From Blastococcus sp. VKM Ac-2987 (GTDB lineage: Bacteria; Actinomycetota; Actinomycetes; Mycobacteriales; Geodermatophilaceae), in NCBI RefSeq assembly GCF_026967805.1, contig NZ_JAPVBG010000002.1:700248-764247 (forward strand): a stretch of 64,000 bases of DNA, written 5' to 3'. The notes beneath the pieces were generated by a model. It saw only the letters and a list, made by a program, of their open reading frames with translations, was not told the DNA's origin and made no database searches. Below are positions 42,202 through 55,234 of this stretch, one piece after another (position 1 is the stretch's first letter; the number at the start of each line of letters is the position of its first letter). Position numbers and translations under genes: made by a program.

Positions 42202-43533
42202 ATGAGCACCACGTACAACCCGAGCGACCCCTACGCCGGCTCGCGGGAGACCACCGAGGGCCGCGTCTACACCGTCACCGGTGGGGACTGGGACCTCACG
42301 CTGGGGGCCGACCCGCACGGCGAGGAACGTCTCGTCGTCAACATGGGACCGCAGCACCCCTCCACCCACGGCGTGCTCCGGCTGGTCCTCGACCTCGAGG
42401 GCGAGACGGTGACCAAGGCCCGGGTGGTCATCGGCTACCTGCACACCGGCATCGAGAAGAACACCGAGTACCGCAACTGGGTGCAGGGCACGACCTTCGT
42501 GACGCGGATGGACTACCTGGCCCCGCTGTTCAACGAGGCCGGCTACTGCATGGCCGTCGAGAAGCTGCTCGGCATCGACATCCCGCAGCGCGCCGCCACC
42601 ATCCGCGTGCTGGTGATGGAGCTCAACCGGATCGCCTCGCACCTGGTCGCGCTCGCCACCTTCGGCATGGAGATGGGCGCCCTCACGGGCATGACCAACG
42701 GCTTCCGCGAGCGCGAGATGGTCCTCGACCTGCTGGAGGAGATCACCGGGCTGCGGATGAACCACGCCTACATCCGCCCCGGCGGGCTGGCGCAGGACCT
42801 GCCCGAAGGCTCGGTCGAGCACATCCGCGAATTCCTCGAGGTCATGCCCAAGCGGGTCGCGGACTTCCACCGGCTGCTCACCGGCCAGCCGATCTGGCAG
42901 AACCGCCTGAAGGACGCCGGGTACCTCGACCTCACCGGCTGCGTCGCGCTCGGCATCACCGGGCCCGTCCTGCGCGCCACCGGCCTGGCCTGGGACCTGC
43001 GCAAGGTGGAGCCCTACCTCGGCTACGACAGCTACGACTTCGAGGTGCCGACGGCGGACACCTGCGACGCCTGGGGCCGCTACCTGGTGCGCATGGCCGA
43101 GGTGAACGAGTCGCTGAAGCTCATCGAGCAGGCGCTGGACCGGCTCGAGCCCGGACCGGTGATGGTCGAGGACAAGAAGATCGCCTGGCCCGCGCAGCTG
43201 AGCCTCGGCCCCGACGGCATGGGTAACTCCCTCGACCACGTGCGGCACATCATGGGCCAGTCGATGGAGGCCCTGATCCACCACTTCAAGCTGGTCACCG
43301 AGGGCTTCCGGGTGCCGGCCGGCCAGGTCTACGTGCCGATCGAGTCGCCCCGCGGGGAGCTCGGCTACCACGTGGTCAGCGACGGGAGCACCCGTCCGTG
43401 GCGCGTCCACGTGCGCGACCCCAGCTTCGTGAACCTGCAGGCCACGGCGGCGATGAGCGAGGGCGGCATGATCGCCGACGTCATCGCCGCGATCGCCTCG
43501 ATCGACCCCGTGATGGGGGGAGTGGACAGATGA
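42202..43533 (+). CDS. nuoD: NADH-quinone oxidoreductase subunit D
   Basis: A 443-residue 49-kDa subunit lining the quinone pocket. [20 protein letters not shown] carries the conserved quinone-site His, with [25 protein letters not shown], and [15 protein letters not shown] near the end. ATG start, 13 nt after nuoC. The stop overlaps nuoE (ATGA). Confidence 0.97.
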   Translation: MSTTYNPSDPYAGSRETTEGRVYTVTGGDWDLTLGADPHGEERLVVNMGPQHPSTHGVLRLVLDLEGETVTKARVVIGYLHTGIEKNTEYRNWVQGTTFVTRMDYLAPLFNEAGYCMAVEKLLGIDIPQRAATIRVLVMELNRIASHLVALATFGMEMGALTGMTNGFREREMVLDLLEEITGLRMNHAYIRPGGLAQDLPEGSVEHIREFLEVMPKRVADFHRLLTGQPIWQNRLKDAGYLDLTGCVALGITGPVLRATGLAWDLRKVEPYLGYDSYDFEVPTADTCDAWGRYLVRMAEVNESLKLIEQALDRLEPGPVMVEDKKIAWPAQLSLGPDGMGNSLDHVRHIMGQSMEALIHHFKLVTEGFRVPAGQVYVPIESPRGELGYHVVSDGSTRPWRVHVRDPSFVNLQATAAMSEGGMIADVIAAIASIDPVMGGVDR

Positions 43534-44609
43534 GCGCGCTGCCGGGATCTCCCGAGGCAACTGCTGTGACCGGCCTGGACTCCACGCCGGTCGAGCCTGC
43601 ACCGCTGGACCTGCCGCCGCTGACCGAGCAGGCCCGGACCGAGGCGCGGGAGATCATCGCCCGCTACCCGGTCGCCCGGTCGGCGCTGCTGCCGATGCTG
43701 CACCTGGTGCAGAGCTACCAGGGCTACGTCAGCCCCGAGGGCGTCGCGCTGTGCGCGGAGGAGCTCGGGCTGACCAAGGCCGAGGTCGGCGCGGTCGCGA
43801 CCTTCTACACGATGTACAAGCGCCGGCCGACCGGACGGCACCTGGTCAGCGTCTGCACCAACACGCTGTGCGCCGTCCTGGGCGGCCAGCGGATCATGGA
43901 CGCCCTGTCGGCGGACCTCGGCGTCCACCACGACGAGACCGCCGCCGACGGCTCGATCACCCTCGAGCACGCCGAGTGCCTCGCCGCCTGCGACTACGCG
44001 CCGGTTGTCACCGTGGACTACGAGTTCTACGACCAGCAGGACGTCGACAGCGCCCGCGAGCTCGTCGCGGCGCTGCGCCGCGGCGAGAAGCCGCTGCCGA
44101 CCCGCGGCGCACCGCTGACGGACTTCCGCGGGATCGAGCGCCAGCTGGCCGGCTTCTCCCAGTACCCGGACGCCGCAGCCGCGGCCGCGGCCGTCGACGC
44201 GCCGGGCAACTACGAGCCGACCCTGCGCGGGCTGCGGCTGGCCGCCGAGCGCGGTGAGCAGGCGCCGCCGATGCGCGGCCCCGAGCCGGAGCCGGCCGAC
44301 ACCGGGGAACCCCGCGAGACGGTGCGGCCGTCCGGGACCACGGGGGAGACCCCCGGGCAGGAGGCGGCCGACGCCCGCGTCGCCGCCGCGGACAGCCCGG
44401 CGGAGAAGGCGGGTGCCGCGGCCTCGCACCCGGACGCGCCCGAGCCTGCCGGACGGCGGCTGCCCGACGGCCGGGAGGGCACCGACACCCCGGCCGGCCA
44501 CGAGCCCGGGACGAGCGAGCAGCGCCCGGCCGAGGCACCCCCAGCCACCCAGGGGCCCGACGGCCCGTCCCGGACGATCGAGGGCCGCGGCCCTTCGCGG
44601 AGGCGCTGA
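43530..44609 (+). CDS. nuoE: NADH-quinone oxidoreductase subunit E with long C-terminal extension
   Basis: A 359-residue protein. The N-terminal part (25-200) is the 24-kDa thioredoxin-fold subunit with [2Fe-2S] ligands Cys109, Cys114, Cys150 and Cys154 (SVCTNTLC and [10 protein letters not shown]). Family members are usually 160-250 residues. Residues from about 245 on are a Pro/Ala/Glu-rich disordered tail. It works with NuoF and NuoG in the NADH-oxidising module. ATG overlaps the nuoD stop. Confidence 0.94.
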   Translation: MSALPGSPEATAVTGLDSTPVEPAPLDLPPLTEQARTEAREIIARYPVARSALLPMLHLVQSYQGYVSPEGVALCAEELGLTKAEVGAVATFYTMYKRRPTGRHLVSVCTNTLCAVLGGQRIMDALSADLGVHHDETAADGSITLEHAECLAACDYAPVVTVDYEFYDQQDVDSARELVAALRRGEKPLPTRGAPLTDFRGIERQLAGFSQYPDAAAAAAAVDAPGNYEPTLRGLRLAAERGEQAPPMRGPEPEPADTGEPRETVRPSGTTGETPGQEAADARVAAADSPAEKAGAAASHPDAPEPAGRRLPDGREGTDTPAGHEPGTSEQRPAEAPPATQGPDGPSRTIEGRGPSRRR

Positions 44610-44612
44610 GCC

Positions 44613-45937
<1,325 letters not shown>

Positions 45938-45941
<4 letters not shown>

Positions 45942-48430
45942 CGCTCACGCCCACCAATCCGCCACCCGCCGCCGCCGTGCCGCCGGGTGCCCCCGGCCCG
46001 CACACCCCGCCGGACGCCGTCCACTGCACCATCGACGGGTTCGACGTCGCCGTGCCGAAGGGCACGCTGATCATCCGCGCCGCCGAGATGGTCGGCATCC
46101 AGATCCCGCGCTTCTGCGACCACCCGCTGCTGGAGCCGATCGGCGCCTGCCGCCAGTGCCTGGTCGAGGTCGAGGGCCAGCGCAAGCCGGCCGCCTCCTG
46201 CACCATGCCGGTCACCGAGGGCATGGTCGTGCAGACCCAGCTGACCAGTCCGGTGGCCGACAAGGCGCAGCAGGGCACGATGGAGCTGCTGCTGATCAAC
46301 CACCCGCTGGACTGCCCGGTCTGCGACAAGGGCGGTGAGTGCCCGCTGCAGAACCAGGCGATGAGCAACGGCCGCGCCGAGAGCCGGTTCGTCGACGAGA
46401 AGCGGACCTACCCCAAGCCGCTGCCGATCAGCAGCGAGATCCTGCTCGACCGGGAGCGGTGCGTGCTCTGCGCCCGCTGCACCCGGTTCTCCCAGCAGGT
46501 CGCCGGCGACCCGTTCATCGAGCTGTTCGAGCGCGGTGCGCTGGAGCAGGTGGCGATCTACGAGGACGAGCCGTTCGAGTCCTACTTCTCCGGCAACACC
46601 ACCCAGATCTGCCCGGTCGGCGCCCTCACCAGCGCCCAGTACCGCTTCCGCGCCCGCCCGTTCGACCTGCGCAGCGAGCCGAGCGTCTGCGAGCACTGCG
46701 CCTCGGGCTGCGCGATGCGCACCGACTACCGGCGCGGCAAGGTCACCCGGCGGCTGGCCGGGGAGGACCCCGCGGTCAACGAGGAGTGGACCTGCGACAA
46801 GGGCCGCTACGCGTTCCGCTACGCCACCGCCAACGAGCGGCTGACCACCCCGCTGGTCCGGCGGGACGGCCGGTTGGAGCCCGCGTCCTGGCCCGAGGCG
46901 TGGGCCGCGGCCGCCGCCGGCCTGCTGCAGGCGAAGGCAGAGGGCGGCGTCGGGGTGCTGCCCGGTGGCCGGCTCACGCTCGAGGACGCCTACGCCTGGG
47001 CCACCTTCGCCCGGGTGGCGCTGGGCACCAACGACGTCGACGCCCGGGCCCGGGCGCACTCCGCCGAGGAGCTGGCCTTCCTCGGGACGGCGATCGCCGG
47101 CACCGGACCGGCGACCGGCGCCGTCACCTACGCCGACGTCGGCTCCGCGCCCGCGGTGCTGCTCGCCGGCCTGGAGCCGGAGGAGGAGTCACCGATCCTG
47201 TTCCTGCGGCTGCGGCGGGCGGTGCGCACCGCCGACCTCGCGGTCTTCGACCTGGCCCCCTTCGCCAGCCGCGCGGCCGAGAAGCTGGAGGCCACCGTCC
47301 TGACCACGTTCCCCGGCGCCGAGGCGCGGTCGCTGCTCGCCCTCGCCGAGGGCAGCTGGGGCGGCCCCGCCGTCGAGGCGCTGCGCCGGCCGGGCGCCGT
47401 CGTCCTCGCCGGTGAGCGCCTGGCCGAGGCTCCCGGCGCGTTCACCGCGCTGCTCGAGCTGGCCCGCGCCACCGGAGCCCGGCTGGCCTGGGTGCCGCGC
47501 CGCGCCGGCGAGCGGGGCGCCGTCGAGGCCGGCGCGCTCCCGACCCTGCTGCCCGGCGGCCGCGCCGTCGACGACGACGCCGCCCGCGCCGAGGTGGCCG
47601 GGGTGTGGGGCATCGACCCCGCCGCCGTGCCCGCCGCACCCGGCCGGGACGTCACCGGCATCCTGACCGCGGCCCGCGCCGGCCGGCTGCCCGGGCTGCT
47701 CGTCGGTGGCGTCGACCCGGCCGACCTGCCCGACCCCGCCCTGGCCCGGGCGGCGCTGGACGCCGCGGCGTTCGTCGTCAGCCTGGAGATGTTCCCGAGC
47801 GAGGTCACCGAGCGCGCCGACGTGGTCCTGCCGGTCGCCGCCGCGTCGGAGAAGGCCGGCAGCTACCTCGACTGGGAGGGCCGGCTGCGGCCCTTCGACG
47901 CCACCCTGCACGACACCGGCCGGCTCTCCGACGGTCGCGTGCTGCACGGCCTGGCCGACGAGATGGACGTCGACCTGCGGGTGCCCACCCCCGACGTCGC
48001 CCGCGCCGCGCTGGCCGCCCTGGGCGCCCGCCGGTCGGCCGCCGAGGGTCCCGCACCGGACGTCGCGCCCCCGGCCGCGCCGGTGCTGCGCCCCGACGAG
48101 GCGGTCCTCGCGTCATGGCGCCAGCTGCTCGACGTCGGCACGCTGCAGCGCGACGAGCCCGAGCTCGCCGGCACCGCCCGGCACCCGGTGGCCCGCATCG
48201 GCGCCGAGGCGGCCGCCCGGCTCGGCCTCGCCGACGGCGACCGGCTCACCGTCAGCGGGAGCACCGGCTCGGTCAGCCTGCCGGTGCGGATCACCCCGAT
48301 GCCCGACCAGGTGGTGTGGCTGCCGATGCGCTCGCCCGGCAGCGAGATCCGGACGGCGCTGGGCGTCGGACCCGGGAGCGTCGTGCGGCTGGCCCGCAGC
48401 GGCGCCGGGACCGGGGAGGGCGTGCGATGA
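45938..48430 (+). CDS. nuoG: NADH-quinone oxidoreductase subunit G
   Basis: An 830-residue 75-kDa subunit. The N-terminal [2Fe-2S] site is [17 protein letters not shown], and the N4/N5 sites include [13 protein letters not shown] and [18 protein letters not shown] with a later WTCDKGRY gives the extra N7 ligands found in some bacteria. The C-terminal part is a molybdopterin-oxidoreductase-like domain (about 290-830) that no longer binds the cofactor. ATG overlaps nuoF, and its stop overlaps nuoH. Confidence 0.96.
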
Positions 48431-49914
48431 CCGCCTGGGCCCTCGAGGCCGACCAGCCGACGCTGGCGGACTTCGGCCAGGACGTCTGGTGGATCGTGCT
48501 GATCAAGATCGTCGGCATCTTCGCGGTGCTGGTGCTGATGACGCTGTTCGCCATCGTGTTCGAGCGCAAGGTCGTCGCGCGGATGCAGCAGCGCATCGGC
48601 CCCAACCGGGTCGGGCCGCGCGGCTACCTGCAGAGCCTCGCCGACGGGCTGAAGCTGGCGTTCAAGGAAGACATCATGCCGGCGCTCGCGGACAAGCCGG
48701 TCTACTTCCTGGCCCCGGTGATCGCCACCATCCCGGCCTTCGTCGCCTTCTCGGTCATCCCGCTGGGCCCGGTGGTGAGCATCTTCGGCCAGCAGACGCC
48801 GCTGCAGCTCACCGATGCCCCGATCGGCGTGCTGATCATCCTGGCGATGTCGGCCATGGGCATCTACGGCATCGTCCTGGGCGGCTGGGCCTCCGGCTCG
48901 ACGTACCCGCTGCTGGGCAGCCTGCGCAGCGCGGCCCAGATGATCAGCTACGAGATCGCGATGGGGCTGTCGCTGGTCGCGGTGTTCCTCTACGCCGGGA
49001 CGATGTCGACGTCGGAGATCGTCGCCGCTCAGGCCGACGGGTCGGAGCTGTCCTTCTTCGGGTGGGAGTTCACCGGGCCCAGCTGGTACATCGTGCTGCT
49101 GCCGGTCTCCTTCGTCATCTACGCGATCGCCGTCGTGGGGGAGACCAACCGCGCGCCGTTCGACCTGCCGGAGGCCGAGAGCGAGCTGGTCGGCGGCTTC
49201 CACACCGAGTACTCGTCGCTGAAGTTTGCGCTGTTCTTCCTGGCCGAGTACATCAACATGGTCACCGTCTCCGCGCTGGCCGCGACCCTCTTCCTGGGTG
49301 GCTGGCGGGCACCCTGGCCGATCTCCATCTGGGACGGCGCCAACAGCGGCTGGTGGCCGCTGCTGTGGTTCTTCCTCAAGGTCGTCGCCGCGCTCTTCGT
49401 CTTCATCTGGCTGCGCGGCACGCTGCCCCGGCTCCGGTACGACCAGTTCATGCGGTTCGGCTGGAAGGTGCTGGTGCCGGTCTCGCTGGTGTGGATCCTC
49501 GTCGTCGCCACGATGCGGACCGTGTCCCGCGAGGCCGACCTCTCCGCCGGCGAGGTGGCGGTCTACGTGGGGGTGCCCATCGCGCTCGTGCTGCTGGTGG
49601 GCCTCTGGTTCGCCGGCCGCGCCGGCCACCGCGACACCCGGCTGGCCGCGGTCGAGGCGGCCGCCGGCTCCAACCACCCGACGGAGACCGAGCCCGAGGT
49701 GCTGGCCCCGGCCGGCCCGCGCCGGCGGCCTACCGGAGGCCCGAGCCGGGCCGAGGGCGGCTTCCCGGTGCCGCCGATGGACCTCGTCGTCCCGCCGTCG
49801 CCCCGGCTGCGCCGGCAGCCGGTGAGCCCCGACGGCGAGCCGGTGCCGGGAGCGGTCGTGGGCACCGGCCGGCGCGGCGCCACGAGCACTTCCCAGGAGG
49901 AGGACGATGTCTGA
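48427..49914 (+). CDS. nuoH: NADH-quinone oxidoreductase subunit H with C-terminal extension
   Basis: A 495-residue membrane subunit forming the quinone entry and the link to the proton channels. [32 protein letters not shown] and [20 protein letters not shown] are diagnostic. Eight or nine helices end near 405. The remaining about 90 residues are a hydrophilic Pro/Arg-rich tail absent from the roughly 325-residue E. coli protein. ATG overlaps nuoG. Confidence 0.96.
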   Translation: MTAWALEADQPTLADFGQDVWWIVLIKIVGIFAVLVLMTLFAIVFERKVVARMQQRIGPNRVGPRGYLQSLADGLKLAFKEDIMPALADKPVYFLAPVIATIPAFVAFSVIPLGPVVSIFGQQTPLQLTDAPIGVLIILAMSAMGIYGIVLGGWASGSTYPLLGSLRSAAQMISYEIAMGLSLVAVFLYAGTMSTSEIVAAQADGSELSFFGWEFTGPSWYIVLLPVSFVIYAIAVVGETNRAPFDLPEAESELVGGFHTEYSSLKFALFFLAEYINMVTVSALAATLFLGGWRAPWPISIWDGANSGWWPLLWFFLKVVAALFVFIWLRGTLPRLRYDQFMRFGWKVLVPVSLVWILVVATMRTVSREADLSAGEVAVYVGVPIALVLLVGLWFAGRAGHRDTRLAAVEAAAGSNHPTETEPEVLAPAGPRRRPTGGPSRAEGGFPVPPMDLVVPPSPRLRRQPVSPDGEPVPGAVVGTGRRGATSTSQEEDDV

Positions 49915-50542
49915 GCGCAGCGACCGCGACGTGGCCCGACGGTCCGGCGGGGAGGTCGAAAAGGCAGGCGGGGACGACCGGAAGCGCCCGGCGGTCCGCG
50001 ACCGGCTGCTGCCCGCCGCCGTCCAGGGGTTCGGCGTCACCTTCGCGCAGATCTTCCGCACGGTGACCACCGAGCAGTACCCGTTCGAGCCGAAGGTGAC
50101 CAAGCCGCGCTACCACGGCCGGCACGTGCTCAACCGGCACCCCGACGGGCTGGAGAAGTGCGTCGGCTGCGAGCTGTGCGCGTGGGCCTGCCCGGCCGAC
50201 GCCATCTACGTGGAGGGCGGCGACAACACCGAGGACGCCCGCTTCTCGCCCGGTGAGCGGTACGGCGCGGTCTACCAGATCAACTACCTGCGCTGCATCT
50301 TCTGCGGGCTGTGCATCGAGGCCTGCCCCACGCGGTCGCTGACGATGAGCAACGACTTCGAGCTGGCCGACGACAACCGCCAGGACCTGATCTACACCAA
50401 GGAGCAGCTGATGGCTCCGCTGCTGCCCGGCATGGAGGCCACCCCGCACCCCATGCGGCTCGGGGACGACGAGAAGGACTACTACCTCCGCGTGCCCGAG
50501 AAGGGCTCGACCGCGGAACCGGTCGTCGAGGAGACGGTGTGA
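49907..50542 (+). CDS. nuoI: NADH-quinone oxidoreductase subunit I
   Basis: A 211-residue TYKY-type ferredoxin subunit carrying N6a and N6b. The two [4Fe-4S] motifs are [20 protein letters not shown] (from about residue 85) and [18 protein letters not shown] (from about residue 130). The N-terminal 40 residues are charged and poorly conserved. ATG overlaps the nuoH stop by 8 nt, and its stop overlaps nuoJ. Confidence 0.97.
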   Translation: MSERSDRDVARRSGGEVEKAGGDDRKRPAVRDRLLPAAVQGFGVTFAQIFRTVTTEQYPFEPKVTKPRYHGRHVLNRHPDGLEKCVGCELCAWACPADAIYVEGGDNTEDARFSPGERYGAVYQINYLRCIFCGLCIEACPTRSLTMSNDFELADDNRQDLIYTKEQLMAPLLPGMEATPHPMRLGDDEKDYYLRVPEKGSTAEPVVEETV

Positions 50543-51393
50543 ACGGGCTGGAGACCGTCGTCATCGGCACCGGCGAGGCCGTCGTCTTCTGGATCCTCGG
50601 CCCGCTCGCCCTGGCCGGGGCGCTGGGCATGGTGCTCAGCCGCAACGCGGTGCACTCCGCGCTGTGGCTGGTGCTGACGATGCTCTCGCTGGGCGTCTTC
50701 TACGTCGTCCAGGAGGCGCCCTTCCTCGGCGCGGTGCAGGTGATCGTCTACACCGGCGCGATCATGATCCTGTTCCTGTTCGTGCTCATGCTGGTCGGCC
50801 GGGACTCCTCCGACTCGGTGGTCGAGACGCTGCGCGGGCAGCGGGTGGCGGCCCTGGCGCTGGGCGCCGGCTTCGCCGCCCTGGTCGGCGCCGGCATCGC
50901 CCGCGCCACCCAGGACCTCCCGGTGATCGGTCTCGAGGCGGTGCAGGGCGGGGTCCGCGGGCCGGCGTCGGGCAACGTCGAGGCGATCGCCGGGCTGCTC
51001 TACACCCGCTACCTGCTGGCCTTCGAGGTCACCGGCGCGCTGCTCATCGTGGCGGCCGTCGGCGCGCTGCTGCTCACCCACGTGGAGCGCGAACCGGGTA
51101 CGAAGCAGACGCAGAAGGAGCGGTCCCGGGCCCGCTTCCTCACCGACCGGCCGCAGACCCTGCCCGGCCCCGGCGTGCACGCCCGCGCCACCTCGGTGGG
51201 CGTGCCGGCGCTGCTGCCCGACGGCAGCCTCGCCGAGGACAGCTTCGGCACCGGGATCGAGCCGGAGCAGGTCGAGCAGATGCCCCGCCCGACCGGCCGG
51301 GAGCAGCTCGGCTCCCCGGACGCCGCGCTCGGGTCCCTCCAGCCCACGGTCAGCGACACCCCGGGCGGCCGGACGGGTGGTGAGCACCGGTGA
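50539..51393 (+). CDS. nuoJ: NADH-quinone oxidoreductase subunit J with C-terminal extension
   Basis: A 284-residue membrane subunit with five helices in residues 15-180. Signatures are [20 protein letters not shown] and [20 protein letters not shown], the pi-bulge region. The hydrophilic tail of about 90 residues (from [12 protein letters not shown]) is longer than the roughly 184-residue E. coli protein. GTG start, with overlaps on both sides. Confidence 0.94.
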   Translation: MNGLETVVIGTGEAVVFWILGPLALAGALGMVLSRNAVHSALWLVLTMLSLGVFYVVQEAPFLGAVQVIVYTGAIMILFLFVLMLVGRDSSDSVVETLRGQRVAALALGAGFAALVGAGIARATQDLPVIGLEAVQGGVRGPASGNVEAIAGLLYTRYLLAFEVTGALLIVAAVGALLLTHVEREPGTKQTQKERSRARFLTDRPQTLPGPGVHARATSVGVPALLPDGSLAEDSFGTGIEPEQVEQMPRPTGREQLGSPDAALGSLQPTVSDTPGGRTGGEHR

Positions 51394-51689
51394 CACTGAG
51401 CTACTACCTGGTGCTGGCCGCGATCCTGTTCACCATCGGCGCCGTCGGCGTCCTGGTGCGGCGCAACGCCATCGTCGTCTTCATGTGCATCGAGCTGATG
51501 CTCAACGCGGTGAACCTGACGCTGATCACCTTCGCCCGGTCCACCGGGACCGTGGACGGCCAGATCATCGCGCTGTTCGTGATGGTCGTCGCCGCCGCCG
51601 AGGTGGTCGTGGGCCTCGCCATCATCATGTCGATCTACCGGACCCGCCGGTCCGCGTCGATCGACGACGCCAACCTGCTGAAGTACTGA
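51390..51689 (+). CDS. nuoK: NADH-quinone oxidoreductase subunit K
   Basis: A 99-residue, three-helix membrane subunit related to MnhC. Conserved membrane Glu residues are in [13 protein letters not shown] and [12 protein letters not shown]. Normal length. GTG start overlaps the nuoJ stop by 4 nt. Confidence 0.96.
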   Translation: MTLSYYLVLAAILFTIGAVGVLVRRNAIVVFMCIELMLNAVNLTLITFARSTGTVDGQIIALFVMVVAAAEVVVGLAIIMSIYRTRRSASIDDANLLKY

Positions 51690-51705
51690 CCGGGACGGGG
51701 TTGCA

Positions 51706-53601
51706 GTGCCTGCTGAAGGGCTCCTGGCCGCCTCCTGGCTGCTGATCGCGCTGCCGCTGGCCGGTGCTGCGGTGCTGCTGCTGGGTGGCCGGCGCACCGA
51801 CCGCTGGGGTCACCTGCTGGGGACGGCGACGGTCGTGGCGGCCTTCGTCCTCGCCGTGGCGTGCACCGTGCAGCTGGCCGGCCTCGACGAGCGCGCGGCC
51901 GACGTCGAGCTGTTCACCTTCATCGCCACCGGCGAACTCGACGTCACCGCCGGGCTGCTCTACGACCCGCTGTCGGCGGTGTTCGTCCTGCTGATCACCG
52001 GTGTCGGCTCGCTGATCCACGTCTACTCGATCGGCTACATGGCGCACGACCCAGCGCGCCGCCGGTTCTTCGCCTACCTGAACCTCTTCGTCGCGGCGAT
52101 GCTGCTGCTGGTCCTCGGCAACAGCTTCGTGGCGCTCTACGTGGGCTGGGAGGGCGTGGGTCTGGCGTCCTACCTGCTCATCGCGTTCTGGTACACCCGC
52201 CCCGCCGCGGCGACCGCGGCGAAGAAGGCGTTCATCATGAACCGGGTCGGCGACGTCGGCCTGGCCCTGGCCATCTTCGTGATGTTCGCGCAGCTCGGGA
52301 CGACGTCCTACGCCGGCGTCTTCGGGTCCGTGGGCACCCTGGCGGGCGGGACGATCACCGCCATCGGGCTGCTCCTGCTGCTGGGCGCCTGCGGCAAGTC
52401 CGGCCAGTTCCCGCTGCAGGCGTGGCTGCCCGACGCGATGGAGGGCCCGACCCCGGTCTCGGCGCTCATCCACGCCGCCACGATGGTCACCGCGGGCGTC
52501 TACCTGATCGCCCGCTCGGCCCCGATCTACGACCTGACGCCGACGGCGCGGGCGGTCGTCCTCGCGGTCGGTGCGCTGACCCTGCTCATCGGCGCGATCG
52601 CCGGCTGCGCCTACGACGACATCAAGAAGGTGCTGGCCTACTCCACGGTCAGCCAGATCGGCTACATGTTCCTGGCGGTCGGGCTCGGCCCGGCCGGCTA
52701 CGTGGCCGGCCTGGCGCACCTGCTGGCGCACGGCTTCTTCAAGGCCGGGCTGTTCCTCGGCGCCGGCTCGGTCATGCACGCGATGGACGACCAGGTGGAC
52801 ATGCGCCGGTTCGGCGCGCTCTGGAAGAAGCTGCCGATCACCTTCGCGACCTTCGGGCTGGGCTACCTGGCGCTGATCGGCTTCCCGTTCCTGTCCGGCT
52901 ACTTCACCAAGGACGCGATCATCGAGGTGGCGCTGGACCGGGACGACGTCTGGGGCTGGGTGCTCGGCGGCGTGATGGTCCTGGGCGCCGGGCTGACCGC
53001 CTTCTACATGACCCGGCTGATGCTCATGACGTTCTTCGGCCGGGCCCGGTGGGACGAGGGCGTCCACCCGCACGAGTCGCCGTCGATCATGACCGCGCCG
53101 ATGATCGTGCTGGCCTTCGGGTCGGTGTTCGCCGGCGCCCTGCTGGTCTCGGTGCTCCCGCTCTCGGGCTGGCTGGAGCCGGTGTTCGGCGAGCCGGAGG
53201 AGGCGGCGCACGTGGTGGCCCCGGCCCTCGTCGGGCTCGTCGTCACCCTCGTCGCCCTCGCCGGTGCCGCGCTCGCCTGGCTCTTCGTCGGCCGCCGCGA
53301 GGTGCCGGTGACCGCCCCGGTCCGGGTCTCCCCGGTCACGCGGGCGGCCCGCCACGCGCTCTACGCCGACGCGGTCAACGAGTCGCTGTTCATGCGCCCT
53401 GGCCAGTGGCTCACCCGCGCCCTGGTGTGGGTGGACAACCGCGGCGTCGACGGCGCGGTCAACGGCCTGGCCGCCGGGCTCGGCGGGTCGTCCTCGCGCC
53501 TCGGCCGCGTGCAGACCGGCTTCGTGCGCACCTACGCGCTCGGCATGCTCGGCGGCGTGGTGGTCGTGGCCGGTGCGCTGCTGGCGGTGACGGCGGGATG
53601 A
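51706..53601 (+). CDS. nuoL: NADH-quinone oxidoreductase subunit L
   Basis: A 631-residue antiporter-like proton-pumping subunit with about 16 membrane helices plus the long lateral helix at the C-terminus. GWEGVGLASYLLIAFW, GKSGQFPLQAWLPDAMEGPT and SALIHAATMVTAGVYL are diagnostic and include the conserved Lys and Glu of the pump. GTG start, 16 nt after nuoK. Confidence 0.96.
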   Translation: MPAEGLLAASWLLIALPLAGAAVLLLGGRRTDRWGHLLGTATVVAAFVLAVACTVQLAGLDERAADVELFTFIATGELDVTAGLLYDPLSAVFVLLITGVGSLIHVYSIGYMAHDPARRRFFAYLNLFVAAMLLLVLGNSFVALYVGWEGVGLASYLLIAFWYTRPAAATAAKKAFIMNRVGDVGLALAIFVMFAQLGTTSYAGVFGSVGTLAGGTITAIGLLLLLGACGKSGQFPLQAWLPDAMEGPTPVSALIHAATMVTAGVYLIARSAPIYDLTPTARAVVLAVGALTLLIGAIAGCAYDDIKKVLAYSTVSQIGYMFLAVGLGPAGYVAGLAHLLAHGFFKAGLFLGAGSVMHAMDDQVDMRRFGALWKKLPITFATFGLGYLALIGFPFLSGYFTKDAIIEVALDRDDVWGWVLGGVMVLGAGLTAFYMTRLMLMTFFGRARWDEGVHPHESPSIMTAPMIVLAFGSVFAGALLVSVLPLSGWLEPVFGEPEEAAHVVAPALVGLVVTLVALAGAALAWLFVGRREVPVTAPVRVSPVTRAARHALYADAVNESLFMRPGQWLTRALVWVDNRGVDGAVNGLAAGLGGSSSRLGRVQTGFVRTYALGMLGGVVVVAGALLAVTAG

Positions 53602-53629
53602 GCAGGACCTTCGGAGAGGGATACCGACA

Positions 53630-55234
53630 GTGAGCGACTTCCCGTTCCTCATCGCGATGATCGCCGTCCCGGCGGTCGGGGCCGCGGTCGTCGCCGCGCT
53701 GCCCCGCGGGCGCGACCTGCTGGCCAAGCAGGTGGCGCTCGGGGTCAGCCTCGTCGTCCTGCTGCTGGCGGTGCTCACCACGCTCGCGTTCGACGTCGAC
53801 GGCGAGCGCTTCCAGCTGACGACGGCGGTCTCCTGGATTCCCGACTTCGGATCGGAGTTCGCCCTCGGCGTCGACGGCATCGCCCTGGTGATGCTGCTGC
53901 TCATCGGCGTGCTGGTCCCGCTGGTGGTCGCCGCCTCCTGGCACGAGGCCGACGCCGGATCCCGGCCGGCCCGGGTCTTCTTCGCCTGGCTGCTGCTGCT
54001 CGAGGCGATGATGGTCGGCGTCTTCGCCGCCACCGACGTGCTGCTCTTCTACGTCTTCTTCGAGGCGATGCTCGTCCCGATGTACTTCCTGATCGGCAGC
54101 TTCGGCGGGCCGCGTCGGCAGTACGCGGCCGTGAAGTTCTTCGTCTACAGCCTGGTCGGCGGGCTGGTCATGCTCGCCTCGGTCATCGGGCTGTACGTGG
54201 TGAGCACCAGCCAGCTGGGGGAGGGCACGTTCGCCTTCGACGCCCTCCGCCAGCTGGACATCGACCCCGACGTGCAGAAGCTCCTGTTCCTCGGCTTCTT
54301 CATCGCCTTCGCCATCAAGGCGCCGCTGGTGCCCTTCCACACCTGGCTGCCCGACTCCGGTGCCGAGGCGCCGATCGGCGGGTCGGTGCTGCTGGTCGGC
54401 GTCCTCGACAAGGTGGGCACGTTCGGCTTCCTGCGCTACTGCCTGCCGCTCTTCCCCGACGCCTCCCGCTCCTTCGCGCCGTTCGTGCTGGTCCTGGCGG
54501 TGGTCGGCATCCTCTACGCCGCCCTGCTGGCGATGGGTCAGAGCGACATGAAGCGGCTGGTGTCCTACACGTCGATCTCGCACTTCGGCTTCATCGCGCT
54601 GGGGATCTTCGCCTTCACCACCGAGGCGGCCACCGGCGCGGTGCTCTACATGGTCAACCACGGCCTGGCGACGGGTCTGCTGTTCCTCGTCGTCGGCATG
54701 CTGATCAGCCGGGGCGGCTCGCGCCAGATCCGCGACTACGGCGGCGTCGCGGCGAAGGCGCCGCTGCTGGCCGGCGCCTTCCTGGTGGCGGGCCTCGCGT
54801 CCCTGGCGCTGCCGGGCACCAACAGCTTCGTCAGCGAGTTCCTCGTGCTGATCGGCGCGTTCCCCGAGCGGCCGGTCTTCACCGTCCTGGCCACGATCGG
54901 CATCATCCTGGCCGCTCTGTACGTGCTGCTGATGTACCAGCGGACCATGCACGGACCGGCCCGCGGGGTGCTGCTGCAGGAGGATCCCGCCGAGCCCCTG
55001 CCCGCCGATCCCCTGCCCTCCGGCGGCGGCGCGACCGCGACCGCCGCCCGCACCGCTCCGCACCGCACTCTCCGGGTGCTCGACCTGAGCCGGCGCGAGC
55101 TGGCCGTGGTCGCGCCCCTGGTGGTGCTGATCATCGCGCTGGGCGTCTACCCCCAGCCGCTGATCGACCTGATCGAACCCGCCGTCGTCGCCACCCTCGG
55201 CGACCTGGGTGCCCCCGGAGGGACCGACCGATGA
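53630..55234 (+). CDS. nuoM: NADH-quinone oxidoreductase subunit M
   Basis: A 534-residue antiporter-like subunit with about 14 helices. Conserved Glu in FFEAMLVPMYFLIG, Lys in IKAPLVPFHTWLPD, and the SYTSISHFGFIALGIFAFT block. A variable loop near 445-475 precedes the last helix. GTG start with GGAGAGGG upstream, 28 nt after nuoL. The stop overlaps nuoN. Confidence 0.96.
   Translation: MSDFPFLIAMIAVPAVGAAVVAALPRGRDLLAKQVALGVSLVVLLLAVLTTLAFDVDGERFQLTTAVSWIPDFGSEFALGVDGIALVMLLLIGVLVPLVVAASWHEADAGSRPARVFFAWLLLLEAMMVGVFAATDVLLFYVFFEAMLVPMYFLIGSFGGPRRQYAAVKFFVYSLVGGLVMLASVIGLYVVSTSQLGEGTFAFDALRQLDIDPDVQKLLFLGFFIAFAIKAPLVPFHTWLPDSGAEAPIGGSVLLVGVLDKVGTFGFLRYCLPLFPDASRSFAPFVLVLAVVGILYAALLAMGQSDMKRLVSYTSISHFGFIALGIFAFTTEAATGAVLYMVNHGLATGLLFLVVGMLISRGGSRQIRDYGGVAAKAPLLAGAFLVAGLASLALPGTNSFVSEFLVLIGAFPERPVFTVLATIGIILAALYVLLMYQRTMHGPARGVLLQEDPAEPLPADPLPSGGGATATAARTAPHRTLRVLDLSRRELAVVAPLVVLIIALGVYPQPLIDLIEPAVVATLGDLGAPGGTDR

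Noticed and set aside
51625-54033. 802-codon minus-strand frame antisense to nuoL and nuoM
   Set aside because: Gln/His/Arg-rich shadow translation; nuoL and nuoM in this region have clear family motifs.
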